Positions 45,089-55,389 of a stretch of DNA of 64,000 nucleotides are shown here, one piece after another. The DNA is from Pseudomonas poae. Lineage in GTDB: Bacteria; Pseudomonadota; Gammaproteobacteria; Pseudomonadales; Pseudomonadaceae. A model generated the notes under the pieces. It made no database searches, was not told the origin of the DNA, and saw only the letters and a list, made by a program, of their open reading frames with translations. The first letter of the stretch is position 1. Every line of letters starts with the position of its first letter. Where the stretch lies: contig CP034537.1 in assembly GCA_004000515.1 (NCBI GenBank), positions 5,656,001-5,720,000 on the forward strand, written 5' to 3'. Both the position numbers and the translations under genes were made by a program.

Positions 45089-47214
45089 TTACAGGGTGTA
45101 GGCAATGCCGACCTGCACCGTGCGCGGTGCGCCCGGGTAGGCGTAGATGTTGCCGAACGCGCCTTCTTCATAATCACGGTTGAACAGGTTCTTCACGTCC
45201 AGGTTCAGCCGTACTTTTTCGTTGACCTTGTAGTAGCTGAGCAGGTCGACGACGGTGTACGCGCCCATCGAGAACGGTGTGTTGGAGGTCTGGCCAACAC
45301 GTTCAGCGACGTACTTGCTGCCGGCACCAAGGCCCAGGCCCTTGAGGGCTCCGTCCTGGAACTCGTAGACGCTGAGCAAACTGAAACTGCTGCGCGGGAT
45401 GTTGGCCAGTCGAGAACCGACGCGAATGCTGTTGTCCTTGGTAACCTCGGCGTCAACGTAGGCGTAGCCGCCGATCACGCGCCATTCAGGCGTGAAGTTG
45501 CCGGCCACATTCAGGTCAAACCCGCGGCTGCGCACTTGGCCGGCGGCCACGCTGAACATGGAGTCCACAGGGTCGGTGGTGAGCACGTTTTTCTTCTCGA
45601 TCTGGTAGATCGCCGCATCGACGCTCAACTGGTGATCCAGCGCTTCCCACTTGATGCCCATTTCATAGGACTTGCCTTTTCCGGTTCAAATCCACCACCT
45701 TGGCGGCTGGCGCCAGTATTGGGCTTGAACGAACGTGCGGCGTCGGCGTAGACCGCGACGGTCTCGGTCAGGTCATAGGTCACGCCCACGCGTGGAGTGA
45801 CGGCGTTGTCGCTGGCTTCCCAGCTTTTACCGCCCGGCACATAGGTGTGGTAGTCGTGCTCGAAACGCTCGAAGCGCGCGCCGGCGAGAACTTTGAGCCG
45901 CTCGGTGAGGGCGACCTGGTCCTGGACGAAGGCGGCGTAGGTCTTGAGGTTTTCCTTGTCGTGGGTCGGCGTGCGCGTCAGCGCTGGGCGCGGCTGGCCG
46001 TAGACCGGGTTGAAGATGTCGATTGGATAAGTGCCCGCCGCACCGCTGGAACGCTGGATGATCGACTTGTAGTCGTAGTCTTCGAACTCCACGCCCGTGA
46101 GCAGGGTGTGCTCAAAACCACCGGTGGAAAAATGGCCAGTGAGATTGAGCTGGGTGTCTTTGTCGGTCCACTCCAACTTGCGGTAGTTGAAGTTGCGGCT
46201 GAGGGTGCGGCCGTCGGCGGCCAGGCTGTTGGCTTCGATCGCATTGCCTTGCAGGGTGCCGTCCAGCCATTGGAAGCCACCGCCCAAGGTCCAGTTATCG
46301 CTTAGCAAATGCTCGAAACGCAGCTGCGCCATGCTGTTGTCGTTGTGCAGTTTGCCGATGTCTTTCTCGCCCCAGAAGGTGTCGCGCGATGGCGTGCCTT
46401 TCTGGTTTGCGTAGCGCGTGAGGCCACGATCCAGCGGATGGTTGTTACGCATGAAGTCGCCTTCGAAGATCAGCTTGGTGTCTTCGGTGGCCTGCCAAGT
46501 GATCACCGGGGTGACGCCGTAGCGCTCGGTCTCCACATGGTCACGGAAGGTGTCACCACCCTCGCCCACCACGTTCAGGCGATAGGCCAAGCGGCCTTCG
46601 TCATCCAGCGGGCCGGAAGCATCCAGCGTGCCGCGACGCATGCCCTGATCGCTCAACTGGCTGCCCAGGGTCACGGTGCGCTCAGGCAGCGGTTGCTTGG
46701 ACACCACGTTGAACGTGCCGCCCGGATCGCCACGCCCGTAGAGCATGGTCGCCGGGCCGCGCAGCACTTCAAGGCGTTCGATGGTGTTGGCGTCCGGCAT
46801 GTTCGGGTAGCCACGGTTGATCGGGAAGCCGTTGCGGTAGAACTCGCCGGTGGTGAAGCCCCGCACAGTAAAGGTGGTGAGGCCCTGCCCGCCGAAGTTG
46901 TTGGCACGGCCTACGCCGCCGGCGTAGTCCAGCGCGTCCTGCAAGCGGGTGGCGCCGATGTCTTCGACCGCGTCCTTGGTCACGACGCTGATGGACTGCG
47001 GGGTTTCGTGAATGGACGTGTCGGTACGCGTCGCACTGGCCGAACGCGTGGCGCGGTATCCCTGCACCGGCCCCTGGGCGGTTTCATAGTCGGCAGTGCC
47101 GGTAATGCTGGTGGCCTGCAACTCAAGACCGGCTTTTTCTACCGGCTCGACTTCGGCCCAACTCAAAGGGGAAAACGCCTGAAGCACACAGATGGAAACC
47201 AGGGTACGACGCAT
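45089..47214 (-). CDS. TonB-dependent siderophore receptor (frame broken)
   Basis: Outer-membrane 22-strand receptor of about 708 residues. Signal 'MRRTLVSICVLQAFSPLSWAE'; plug domain 'TSIHETPQSISVVTKDAVEDIGATRLQDALDYAGGVG', 'FTVRGFTTGEFYRNGFP', 'IERLEVLRGPATMLYGRGDPGGTFNVVSKQP'; barrel with 'VQDQVALTERLKVLAGARFERFEHDY' and 'NLDVKNLFNRDYEEGAFG..YPGAPRTVQVGIAYTL'. This is the ferrichrome/FpvA-type layout without an N-terminal signalling domain. One A is missing near 45678. A Fur-like box lies upstream. ATG 47214 was chosen for the signal peptide; 47253 is an alternative. Confidence 0.93.
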
Positions 47215-47277
47215 GGGGGAGGAACCTAGTGAATGAGCCAGATGGGGTGGCATACCTGCCAGATTTTCGCGGCAGGA

Positions 47278-47315
47278 TGGTATACCAACTTACTCATTAT
47301 TGATATGCGTTCTCA
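47278..47315 (-). promoter_or_regulatory. Fur-like box and TGGTATACCA palindrome upstream of the TonB receptor
   Basis: On the minus strand TGAGAACGCATATCA (47301-47315) matches the 7-1-7 Fur motif TGATAAT-N-ATTATCA at 10 of 14 positions. Closer to the gene, TGGTATACCA (47278-47287) is a perfect 10-base palindrome of the GntR operator type, identical to that at 58422-58431. Confidence 0.5.
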
Positions 47316-47367
47316 TTCACTATTTCTTGAGTAACAGCTTTGTATCCACTTGATGAAAACCCGTCGC

Positions 47368-47396
47368 AAAAAAAAAGCCACTCTTGCGAGCGGCTT
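47368..47396 (-). terminator. Rho-independent terminator of the OYE reductase gene
   Basis: On the minus strand the stem AAGCCGCTC / GAGTGGCTT (one G-T pair) with a GCAA loop is followed by a run of eight or more T. It is 22 bases after the stop at 47418. Confidence 0.9.
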
Positions 47397-47417
47397 TCGA
47401 ATCACACTCGGTTCGCC

Positions 47418-48505
47418 TCAGCGATACCGCTCCAACCAATGCGCGTACGGCGCCGGCAAGGTCCATGACGACTTCTCGACCCCCAGCTCCTTGGCCGCAA
47501 AGTACGCCCAATGCGGGTCAGCCAAATGTGCACGGCCCACCGAAACCAGATCCAGCTGCCCAGCCTGCAACGCACCTTCGGCCAGTTGCGGCGTGCCAAA
47601 ACCAGGCCGAGGTGACGGGGATACCGGCTTCACGGCGCACGCGCTCGGCGACTGGGCCCAGGAACGCAGGGCCCCACGGGATGTTGGTATCGGGAATGGT
47701 GAAACCGACACTGACGCTCAGCAGGTCGAGGCCGCCGGCCTTGAAGTTACGCGCCAGTTCGATGGATTCGGCGAGGGTCTGCTCGTCGCGACCGTCGTAT
47801 TCGATCACGCCGAAACGCGCAGTCAGCGGCAGGTTTTCTGGCCAGACTTCACGCACGGCGGCCAGGGTTTCCAGGAGGAAACGGCTGCGGTTGTCAAGGC
47901 TGCCGCCATAGGCGTCGGTGCGCTGGTTGGAGTGTTCAGAGAAGAAGCTTTGGCCCAGGTAACCGTGGGCGAAGTGCAGTTCAATCCACTCAAAACCGGC
48001 GTCACGGGCGCGGCGGGCGGCGTCGACGAAGTCCTGGCGTACGCGGGCGATATCGTCCAGGGTCATGGCGCGGGGCACTTGCGGCAGGTTGGCACCAAAC
48101 GCAATGGCCGACGGCGCGATGGTTTCCCAGCGGCGTGCATCGGAGGCAGCCATATGGTCATCGCCTTCCACGGACGGTTAGCGCTGGCTTTACGCCCGGC
48201 GTGGCCGATCTGGATGCCCGGCACGGAGCCAGCGGCCTTGATAGCTTTGACGATCGGCTCGAACGCTTGGGCGTGTGCGTCGCTCCACAGGCCGGTGCAG
48301 CCTGGGGTGATACGGCCTTCCGGCGCCACCGCAGTGGCTTCGACCACTACCAGCCCTGCCCCGCCACGGGCCATACCGGCCAAGTGCACATGGTGCCAGT
48401 CGTTGACGATGCCATCATCGGCCATGTACTGGCACATCGGCGGATGGCGATGCGATTGCGCAGGGTGACGTCTTTGAGTTTGAACGGTTCGAACAATGCG
48501 GACAT
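47418..48505 (-). CDS. NADH:flavin oxidoreductase / old yellow enzyme, YqjM class (three frame breaks)
   Basis: FMN-dependent ene-reductase reducing activated C=C bonds of enals, enones or nitro compounds. Order of features: 'MSALFEPFKLKDVTLRNRIAI', 'PPMCQYMADDGIVNDWHHVHLAGMARGGAGLVVVEATAV', 'PGIQIGHAGRKAS' , 'AGFEWIELHFAHGYLGQSFFSEHSNQRTDAYGGSLDNRSRFLLE' and 'VSVGRAHLADPHWAYFAAKELG'. Cys in the PPMCQY motif is that of the thermophilic-like/YqjM class. Breaks near 48435, 48168 and 47602. Divergent from an ArsR regulator. Confidence 0.92.
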
Positions 48506-48536
48506 GGTTGACTCCAGCAAGTGTGTGGATGATTCG

Positions 48537-48560
48537 ATAGTTCGATAGTAGTCGAACTAT
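48537..48560. promoter_or_regulatory. ArsR operator in the OYE/arsR divergent promoter
   Basis: Perfect inverted repeat ATAGTTCGA-N6-TCGAACTAT, centred 44 bases before the OYE start (48505) and 38 bases before the ArsR start (48587). An extra ATTCGATAG half-site overlaps its left edge (48532-48540). Form and place fit a site of the ArsR protein encoded next to it. Confidence 0.75.
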
Positions 48561-48586
48561 AGCCTTGAACGAAACCCCCAGTTATC

Positions 48587-48895
48587 ATGCGCCCCATGCG
48601 AGCCTTCAAACACCCAGCCCTGCAAGACCTGACCCTCGAACGCGTGCTCTACGCCCTGAGCGACCCGGTGCGCCTGGAAATCGTGCGCTGCCTGGCCGGC
48701 GTGCCCGAGGCCACCTGTGGTGAACTGGACGGCGGACGGCCCAAGTCCAGCATGTCTCACCACTTTCGCGTGTTGCGTGATGCCGGGTTGGTGCAAACCC
48801 GCAGCGTGGGCACCACCCACATGAACGTATTGCGCGCCGAAGATCTTGAAGGACGGTTTCCCGGCTTGCTGGCGAGCATCCTGGCCCAGCATTAA
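48587..48895 (+). CDS. ArsR-family transcriptional regulator
   Basis: 102-residue winged-helix repressor, intact. 'LERVLYALSDPVRLEIVRCLAGVPEATCGEL' and recognition helix 'KSSMSHHFRVLRDAGLVQTRSVGTTHMNVL'. The metal-box cysteines of true ArsR (ELCVCDL) are missing; only one Cys is in the comparable helix (EATCGEL), so an organic or redox ligand is more likely than arsenite. Starts at ATG 48587 or 48596. Divergent from the OYE reductase gene, its probable target. Confidence 0.9.
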   Translation: MRPMRAFKHPALQDLTLERVLYALSDPVRLEIVRCLAGVPEATCGELDGGRPKSSMSHHFRVLRDAGLVQTRSVGTTHMNVLRAEDLEGRFPGLLASILAQH

Positions 48896-48984
48896 GTTTC
48901 GCTTCAGCTAACCTGCGAACCTTTCCCCCTACCCCGCGTCCGAGCTAAGGCACTGTTGCTTACCGCTCGCCGCGAGGTCCTCGT

Positions 48985-49875
48985 TTGAAAGCCGCCATCG
49001 TCAAAAAATACCGCCTGATCATCAAGACCATGGGCTACGTGGGCTGGGCCCTGTTCTGGCTGTTGCTGTGGGACATCGCCGTCACCGTGGACTTCATGCT
49101 GTTTCTCAACGCCAAGCTGAATCTGCCGCTGATGCCGCTGACTCTGCTGGGTTCGGCACTGATTGTGCTCATCAGCTTTCGCAACAGCAGCGCCTACAAC
49201 CGCTGGTGGGAAGCCCGCACGCTGTGGGGCGCGATGGTCAACAACTCGCGCAGTTTTGCCCGCCAGGTACTGACCTTGCTGGATGACCCCGGCAACGAGG
49301 TGAACCCGGTCAAAGCCACCCTACTGCGCCGTCATGTCGCTTATGTGAATTGCCTGGCTGCCCACCTCAAGGGCCAGCCGTGCCCCGACGAAGTGCGTGC
49401 GTTTATCCCGTCGGATGAATTTGCCCGCAGCGGCGCCACCAATAACTTTGCCAACGATATCCTCACCGGTTCAGCGGCGTTGCTGGCCAAGGAATACAAG
49501 GCCGGCCACCTGGACAGCATTCGCCTGGCGCGCCTGGAGTCTACGCTGGTGGACCTGTCCAACGCCCAGGGCGGCATGGAGCGCATTGCCAACACCCCAT
49601 TGCCCTACCCCTACGTGTACTTCCCGCGCCTGTTTATTTCGTTGTTCTGCCTGATCGTGCCGATAGGCTTGGTGGAATCCCTCGGCTGGTTTACCCCACT
49701 GGCGTCAACCGTGGTGGGCTTCATGCTGCTGGCCATCGAACGCATCGGCACCGATCTGCAAAGCCCCTTCCGCGCAAGCGAACACCAGATCCAGATGGAA
49801 GCCATCTGCGAAACCATCGAGAAAAACCTGCAGTCGATGCAGCGTGATGCGCTGGGTGGCGACCGAATCGGCTAA
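48985..49875 (+). CDS. Bestrophin-family channel protein
   Basis: Membrane protein of 296 residues, related to bestrophins (UPF0187/YneE); bacterial members form pentameric cation or anion channels. Starts at TTG 48985 with GAGGT upstream. Hydrophobic segments 'YVGWALFWLLLWDIAVTVDFML', 'LMPLTLLGSALIVLISFRNSSAYNRWWEARTLWGAMVNNSR' (family hallmark), 'LFISLFCLIVPIGLVESLGW' and 'STVVGFMLLAIERIGTDLQSPFR'. Intact. Nothing in the neighbourhood explains its role. Confidence 0.92.
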   Translation: MKAAIVKKYRLIIKTMGYVGWALFWLLLWDIAVTVDFMLFLNAKLNLPLMPLTLLGSALIVLISFRNSSAYNRWWEARTLWGAMVNNSRSFARQVLTLLDDPGNEVNPVKATLLRRHVAYVNCLAAHLKGQPCPDEVRAFIPSDEFARSGATNNFANDILTGSAALLAKEYKAGHLDSIRLARLESTLVDLSNAQGGMERIANTPLPYPYVYFPRLFISLFCLIVPIGLVESLGWFTPLASTVVGFMLLAIERIGTDLQSPFRASEHQIQMEAICETIEKNLQSMQRDALGGDRIG

Positions 49876-50031
49876 CCGTCCGTCCGCCCTGTATTACTGG
49901 CCTAAAGTGCGTGACCCATCGGTCGATATACCGAGGGTACGCATGGGCCATACCCCTCAATAACAACACATGCGACGCCACCGCTACCGTTTCCTTCCTT
50001 GCCAAAACTATAAATACCCGCAGGAGAAATC

Positions 50032-51974
50032 ATGAACATCAAGCAAAAGCTGACCTGGGCGTTTGCGGCCATCGCGTGCGTCCCGGTTGTCCTGGTGGCT
50101 GTATTGGTCGTGCTGAATGTGCGTGACGGGGCCCTGGCCAACTTCCTCGACAGCAGCGGCCGCGAGATCCGTCAGATCGACAATGGCATGAAGCAGTTCT
50201 TCGACGGCATCAGCCAGAACGTCGAGTACGTGGCCAAGGACCCGCGCGTTGTCGCGGCCAAGGACCTCAAGAGCTATGCCGGCGCCGACGCCGCGCAAAT
50301 CCCGCTCACACCCACGAATAAAGAGCTGCTGGCGATTTTCGACCAGTTCGCCAAAAGCCACCCCAGCACCGCCTACCTGTCACTGGGCCTCGCCGACGGC
50401 GGCTACGCCAGCTGGCCGGACGACACCAAACTGAACAACTACGACCCACGCGTACGCCCCTGGTACAAGGCCGCCATCGCCGCACCTGGCACCACCGTAC
50501 GCACGGGCGCCTACTACTGGGCGCCGGACGACGTGGTGCTGATCGGCACCGTGCACACCGTCGCCGATGCCACCGGCAACGTCCTCGGTGTGGTCGGCCT
50601 GGACGTGTCGCTCAAGCAACTCACCGAACTGGTGCGCAACATCAAGCTGGGTGACAGCGGCTACCTGATGCTGGTGGAAGCCAACGGCAACGTGCTGGTC
50701 GACCCCAGCGATGCCAAGCACAACTTCAAACCCATGGCCGACCTGGGCCCCAACTACGCCGAACTGGCCAAGCGCGGCGACGGCGTGACCCAAATCGACA
50801 TCGACGGCGTGGCCTACATGGCCAACGTGGTCAGCTCCAAAGACCTGGGCTGGCGCTTTATTGGCCTGATCAAGCGCGACGAAGTGATGGCCGGCGCCAC
50901 CAGCCTCACCTGGTTGATCGCGGCCATTGCCGCCGCGTTGGCCGTGGTCTTTGCGATTGTCGGCGCCAGTTTCGCCAGCGTGATTGTGCGCCCGATCCGT
51001 GGCGTGGCCGACGGCCTGCAAGAGATTGCCGAGGGTGAAGGCGACCTGACCCGCCAACTCAAAGTCCAGGGCAAGGACGAAACCGCCAGCCTGGCGGGCT
51101 GGTTCAACCAGTTCCTGAGCATGATCGCCCAACTGGTGCAACGCATCGGCAACGCCTCTTCCGACCTGCAAACCGCCGCCGCCGACACCAGCGAAGTGGC
51201 CAACAACATGAACCAGGCCGCTGGCCGCCAGCGCGAAGCCGTGGAACTGGTGAGCACCGCGTTCAACGAAATGGTGGCCACCGCCAACGAAGTCGCGCGC
51301 TCCTGCAGCGCTGCCGCCACCAGCGCCGATGAAGGTTATCGCGATGTGCACGACGGCCAGCAGCACATCGGCGAAGCCACCGGCAGCGTGCTCAAACTCA
51401 GTGAAGACCTGCAAAAGTCGACCCAGACCATGCAGTTGCTGGAGCAGGACAGCCAGAACATCAACACTATCCTCGACACCATCCGTTCGATTGCCGAACA
51501 GACCAACTTGCTGGCGCTCAACGCGGCTATCGAAGCGGCACGCGCCGGCGACCAGGGCCGCGGCTTTGCGGTCGTGGCCGACGAGGTCCGCGCCCTGGCC
51601 CGCCGCACCGCCGATTCCACCGGCGAGATCGACAGCCTGCTGGGCAACCTTGCCCGTCGCACCCAGGAAGTGACGCAGCAGATGCAGGCAGCCTGCTGGT
51701 GTCCCACACCAGCGTAGAACGTATCCAACAGGCCCGCGACAGCTTCGACAAGATCCGTGGTTCGGTGGACTCGATCCGCGACCAAAACACCCAGATCGCC
51801 ACCGCTGCCGAAGAACAGCACCAAGTGGCCGAAGAGATCAACCGCCACATCGCGCAGATCCATGCCGATGCGCAACTGGTGGAAGGGTTTGCGCATTCGG
51901 CGCAGACCGGGTCAGGCCGGCTGACGGACATTTCCGGCCAGCTCAAAGGGTTGGTGGGCCGCTTCAAGTTCTAG
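50032..51974 (+). CDS. Methyl-accepting chemotaxis protein with dCache amino-acid sensor (frame broken)
   Basis: Transmembrane chemoreceptor of about 647 residues. TM1 near residues 8-30, periplasmic dCache_1 domain about 33-275, TM2 near 289-315, HAMP ('[24 protein letters not shown]') and signalling domain with the conserved hairpin tip '[40 protein letters not shown]'. In the sensor domain Y137, R142, W144, Y145 and D191 match the Y-x4-R-x-W-Y..D amino-acid motif of PctA-type receptors. One A is missing near 51690. A hairpin follows the stop. Confidence 0.93.
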
Positions 51975-51985
51975 GCCGCTTCCCA

Positions 51986-52019
51986 CGCCGTTCGCCTGCA
52001 AGGGGGCAGGCGAACGGCG
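51986..52019 (+). terminator. Hairpin after the chemoreceptor gene
   Basis: Perfect 14-base stem CGCCGTTCGCCTGC / GCAGGCGAACGGCG with a six-base loop, 11 bases after the stop codon. There is no T run, so termination may need Rho or only stabilise the transcript end. Confidence 0.65.
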
Positions 52020-52121
52020 CGTGTATTCGCTACTATGTGCGGCAGTTTCCCGACCTTAGCCAAACCGATCCGGAGCCTTAATGCCGACCCCCAAGGACAC
52101 CGCCCCGACAGCAGCGCCCCG

Positions 52122-52901
52122 ATGATTCCCGAGCAGCGTCGCGAGCAAATCCTGCGGCAGTTGCGCAAGCATCAGGTGATGAGCGTGCACCAGTTGATGG
52201 AGATGTTCGACTGCTCGCACATGACCGTACGCCGCGACATCGCGCTGTTGGAGCAGGAAGGCCGGGCCTATTCGGTGACCGGTGGGGTGCGCATCGCCAG
52301 CCAGTTGCACAGCGAGCCGAGCCATCAATCCAAAGCCGTGGTGGAGCTTCCACAGAAGCAAGCCATGGCACGGTTGGCGGCGCGACTGCTGCACGCGGAC
52401 ATGACCGTGTACCTGGACGCCGGCACCAGCACGCTGGAGATCGTGCCGTATATCAAGGCGCTGTCAGGCATGACGGTAGTGACCAACGACTTCGGCATCG
52501 TGCAAGCGCTGATGGACGCGCAACAAGTGACGGTGATTCACACCGGCGGCCAGTTGGACCATGACAATCACTCGTCCGTCGGCGGGCTGGCGGTGGCGAC
52601 CTTGCGCCAGGTGGTCACGGATATCGCGTTTGTGTCCACCAGTTCCTGGGACCTGCACCGGGGCATCACCACGCCTTCGGCATTGAAGGTGGAGGTCAAG
52701 CAAGTGGCGATGCAATCGGCGTCCCAGGTGGTGCTGGTGGCGAGCAGTTCCAAGTACGGCACGTTCAGCATGTACCGCATCGCCGGGCTGGAACCGTTCG
52801 ACGTGATCATCAGCGACGACGGCCTGGCGCCGGCGGCAGCGGATGGGATTCGCAAGCGGGGGATTGAGTTGATGTTGCCAGGGGATCAGTTGCCAACCTG
52901 A
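52122..52901 (+). CDS. DeoR/GlpR-family regulator of the threonate/erythronate genes
   Basis: 259 residues from ATG 52122: 'MIPEQRREQILRQLRKHQVMSVHQLMEMFDCSHMTVRRDIALLEQEGRAYSVTGGV' is the DeoR HTH, and 'YLDAGTSTLEIVPYI', 'VVTNDFGIVQALM', 'HTGGQLDHDNHSSVGGLAV' form the sugar-isomerase-like effector domain. An upstream ATG at 52081 (MPTPKDTAPTAA) is one base out of frame and could be the true start if a C was lost near 52120. Next to the otn operon on the opposite strand, hence its likely regulator. Confidence 0.88.
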   Translation: MIPEQRREQILRQLRKHQVMSVHQLMEMFDCSHMTVRRDIALLEQEGRAYSVTGGVRIASQLHSEPSHQSKAVVELPQKQAMARLAARLLHADMTVYLDAGTSTLEIVPYIKALSGMTVVTNDFGIVQALMDAQQVTVIHTGGQLDHDNHSSVGGLAVATLRQVVTDIAFVSTSSWDLHRGITTPSALKVEVKQVAMQSASQVVLVASSSKYGTFSMYRIAGLEPFDVIISDDGLAPAAADGIRKRGIELMLPGDQLPT

Positions 52902-52926
52902 TCCCATCCTTGGGAATGAGGTCAGA

Positions 52927-53020
52927 AATGTGGGAGCTGGCTTGCCTGCGATGGCAGTGGGTCAGCTGGCACCTGCACCCACTGATACACCGCTATCGCA
53001 GGCAAGCCAGCTCCCACATT
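52927..53020. repeat. REP doublet (TGTGGGAGC family)
   Basis: Inverted pair AATGTGGGAGCTGGCTTGCC and GGCAAGCCAGCTCCCACATT between the convergent ends of the DeoR gene and otnI. Confidence 0.92.
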
Positions 53021-53039
53021 CAAACCACATTCGGCTCGG

Positions 53040-53825
53040 TTATCGGGTCGCCTTCCAATCTCGCAGCCATTGCAGGCCCGCCGAGGTATCACCCTTCGGC
53101 CGGTACTCGCAACCCACCCAACCGGTGTAGCCCAACTGGTCCATCAGCTCGAACAAATACCCATAGTTCAGCTCCCCCAAATCCGGCTCATGCCGGTCCG
53201 GCACGCCAGCAATCTGGATATGGCCAATCCCCGCAAAATCCCGACGCAGCTTGGTCGCCACGTCCCCCTCGACAATCTGGCAGTGGTAGCAGTCGAACTG
53301 CACCTTGAGGTTGCTCGCCCCACTTCACGGCAGATGGCCTGGGCCTGGTCCTGGCGATTGAGGAAAAAACCCGGCATGTCGCGGGTGTTGATCGGCTCCA
53401 GCAATACCGTGACCCCAACCCTGGCCGCCGCAGCGCTGGCGTAGGCGAGGTTTTCCAGGTACACGGCGTGATGCCGCTGGCGTAGGGATTCGGAGGGCAG
53501 CAGGCCGGCCATTACATGCACACGGTCGTTGCCCAGCACGGCGGCGTATTCCAGCGCCCGGTCGAAGCCGATACGAAACTCGGCCTCACGCCCAGGCAAG
53601 GTTGCAATGCCCCGCTCCCCCGCCGCCCAGTCGCCCGGCGGCGCGTTGAACAGCGCCTGGACCAGGCCGTTGTCAGTCAGGCGCTGCTTGAGGTCAGCCG
53701 CGCTGTAGTCATAGGGAAACAAGTATTCCACCGCGTCAAAACCGTCAGCCTTCGCCGCCGCGAAGCGGTCGAGAAAAGTCGTGTTGCGGGTAGAGCATGC
53801 TCAGGTTGGCAGCAAAACGAGGCAT
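53040..53825 (-). CDS. otnI: 2-oxo-tetronate isomerase OtnI, hydroxypyruvate-isomerase family (two frame breaks)
   Basis: TIM-barrel isomerase of about 261 residues. N-terminus '[40 protein letters not shown]', then '[25 protein letters not shown]', '[19 protein letters not shown]' (metal Glu), '[17 protein letters not shown]' (Asp, His) and '[20 protein letters not shown]'. Breaks near 53775 (one T extra) and 53319 (one G missing). In the published tetronate pathway OtnI isomerises 2-oxo-tetronate 4-phosphate precursors before phosphorylation. Last gene of the operon. Confidence 0.92.
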
Positions 53826-53840
53826 AAAAACTCCCAGGGG

Positions 53841-55298
53841 TCAGACAAAAGGCCAGATCAGCAGGGTAATCAGGAAGCCCAAGGTGCCGAGCAACGTGGT
53901 GATCACCGTCCAGGTACGCAGGCCATCGGCCACATTAAGCCCGGCCAGCTTGGTGAAAATCCAGTAGCCGGCATCGTTGATATGGGACATCGCCAACCCG
54001 CCACCACCCATGGCCAGGCACAACAGCGCCATATGGTTGGGCGTGAGGTTGAGGGTCACGATCAACGGGCTGATGATCCCGGCCGTGGTCACCAGCGCCA
54101 CGGTGGTGGAACCCTGCACCGCACGCAGCAACATGGTCAACAAGAAGCCCAGGGCCAACACCGGCAGGCCGGTGGTGCGCAGCATGTCGGAGACTACCGC
54201 GCCAATGCCGGTGTCCACCAGCACCTTGCCGAACACGCCACCGGCGCCCGCGATCAGGATCACCATGGCCACGCCCGGCAACGCCGAACCAATCACGTCA
54301 GACACTTGGCTGCGGCTCCAGCCACGGCGCGAACCCAGCAGCCAGGCGCACAGCAAGGTATCGATCAGCAACGCCACCAGCGGCGCACCGAGTACCGTCA
54401 TCACCCCGCGCAAGGTCGACTCGATCGGCAGCAGCGAAGTGGCCAACGTGCCCAACAGGATCAATACAATCGGCAGCAGGATCAGGCTGACGATCAGTCC
54501 AAACCCGGCGCAGGAGCCGCAGGCAGCTTGGCGGCGATGGCACTGGTGGATTCTTCCAGGCCCCTATGCGACTCGGCCACGGCGGACTGTTGCACGGTGT
54601 GCTCGGTGCCGTTGGTCCAGGCCTGCAAGTCGGCGTTGGTCACGTGAGGGCCATACACCTCAGCGCGGATATCGTCGGTCATCGGGTAGAAGCGACGGGT
54701 CATGCGCCCGCTACGCGGTAGCCGATGTAGCACAGCAACGCGGTGATCGGCAGGCCGAACATCAGCACCCGGCCCAAGTCCGCGCCCAGTTGGCTGGCGG
54801 CGGCCACGGCACCGGATGGGGTGGCAAAAACGCATGCACGGTGAGCAGCGCCGCACACATCGGCAACGCAAACACCAGCAGCGGCTTGCGCGCCCGACGA
54901 GCCACGCCATAAGCCAGCGGCATCAGGATGATCACCCCGACCTCAAAGAACACCGGCACACCGATGATGAACCCGGCGATGGTCAGCGCCAGCGGCGTGC
55001 GGCGGTTGCCGAAGCGTTCGATCAGCGTCTTGGCCAACGCCTCGGCGCCGCCGGACAACTCGATGATCCGCCCGATCATCGCGCCCAGGGCAATGATGAT
55101 CGCGATGTGGCCGAGGGTCTTGCCCATGCCGCCTTCGATGGTTGCCACCAGGTCGGCGGGCTTCACCCCGGCTACCAGCGCCACCACGATACTCACCAGC
55201 ATCAGCGCAACAAACGGCTGAAATTTGTACTTGAGGACCAGAAACAGCAGCAGCGCGATACCGGCGCCGGCGGTCAACATCAAAATCAGTGGGCTCAT
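53841..55298 (-). CDS. GntP-family permease, probable threonate/erythronate uptake (two frame breaks)
   Basis: Inner-membrane gluconate:H+ symporter family protein of about 486 residues with 12-14 hydrophobic segments. 'GGMGKTLGHIAIIIALGAMIGRIIELSGGAEALAKTLI' and 'ALTIAGFIIGVPVFFEVGVIILMPLAYGVARRARKPLL' are family hallmarks, as is the C-terminal 'SHINDAGYWIFTKLAGLNVADGLRTWTVITTLLG'. One G is missing near 54812 and one T near 54502. Placed between otnC and otnI, so it most likely imports L-threonate or D-erythronate. Confidence 0.9.
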
Positions 55299-55389
55299 TC
55301 GAGAATGTCCTGTTGTTATTGTTTTTCAAGCAAGCCGGGGCCGTCGAACGCCTGGGCAGGTGCTCGGGGCAACGCGTGCGGTGTGGGTG

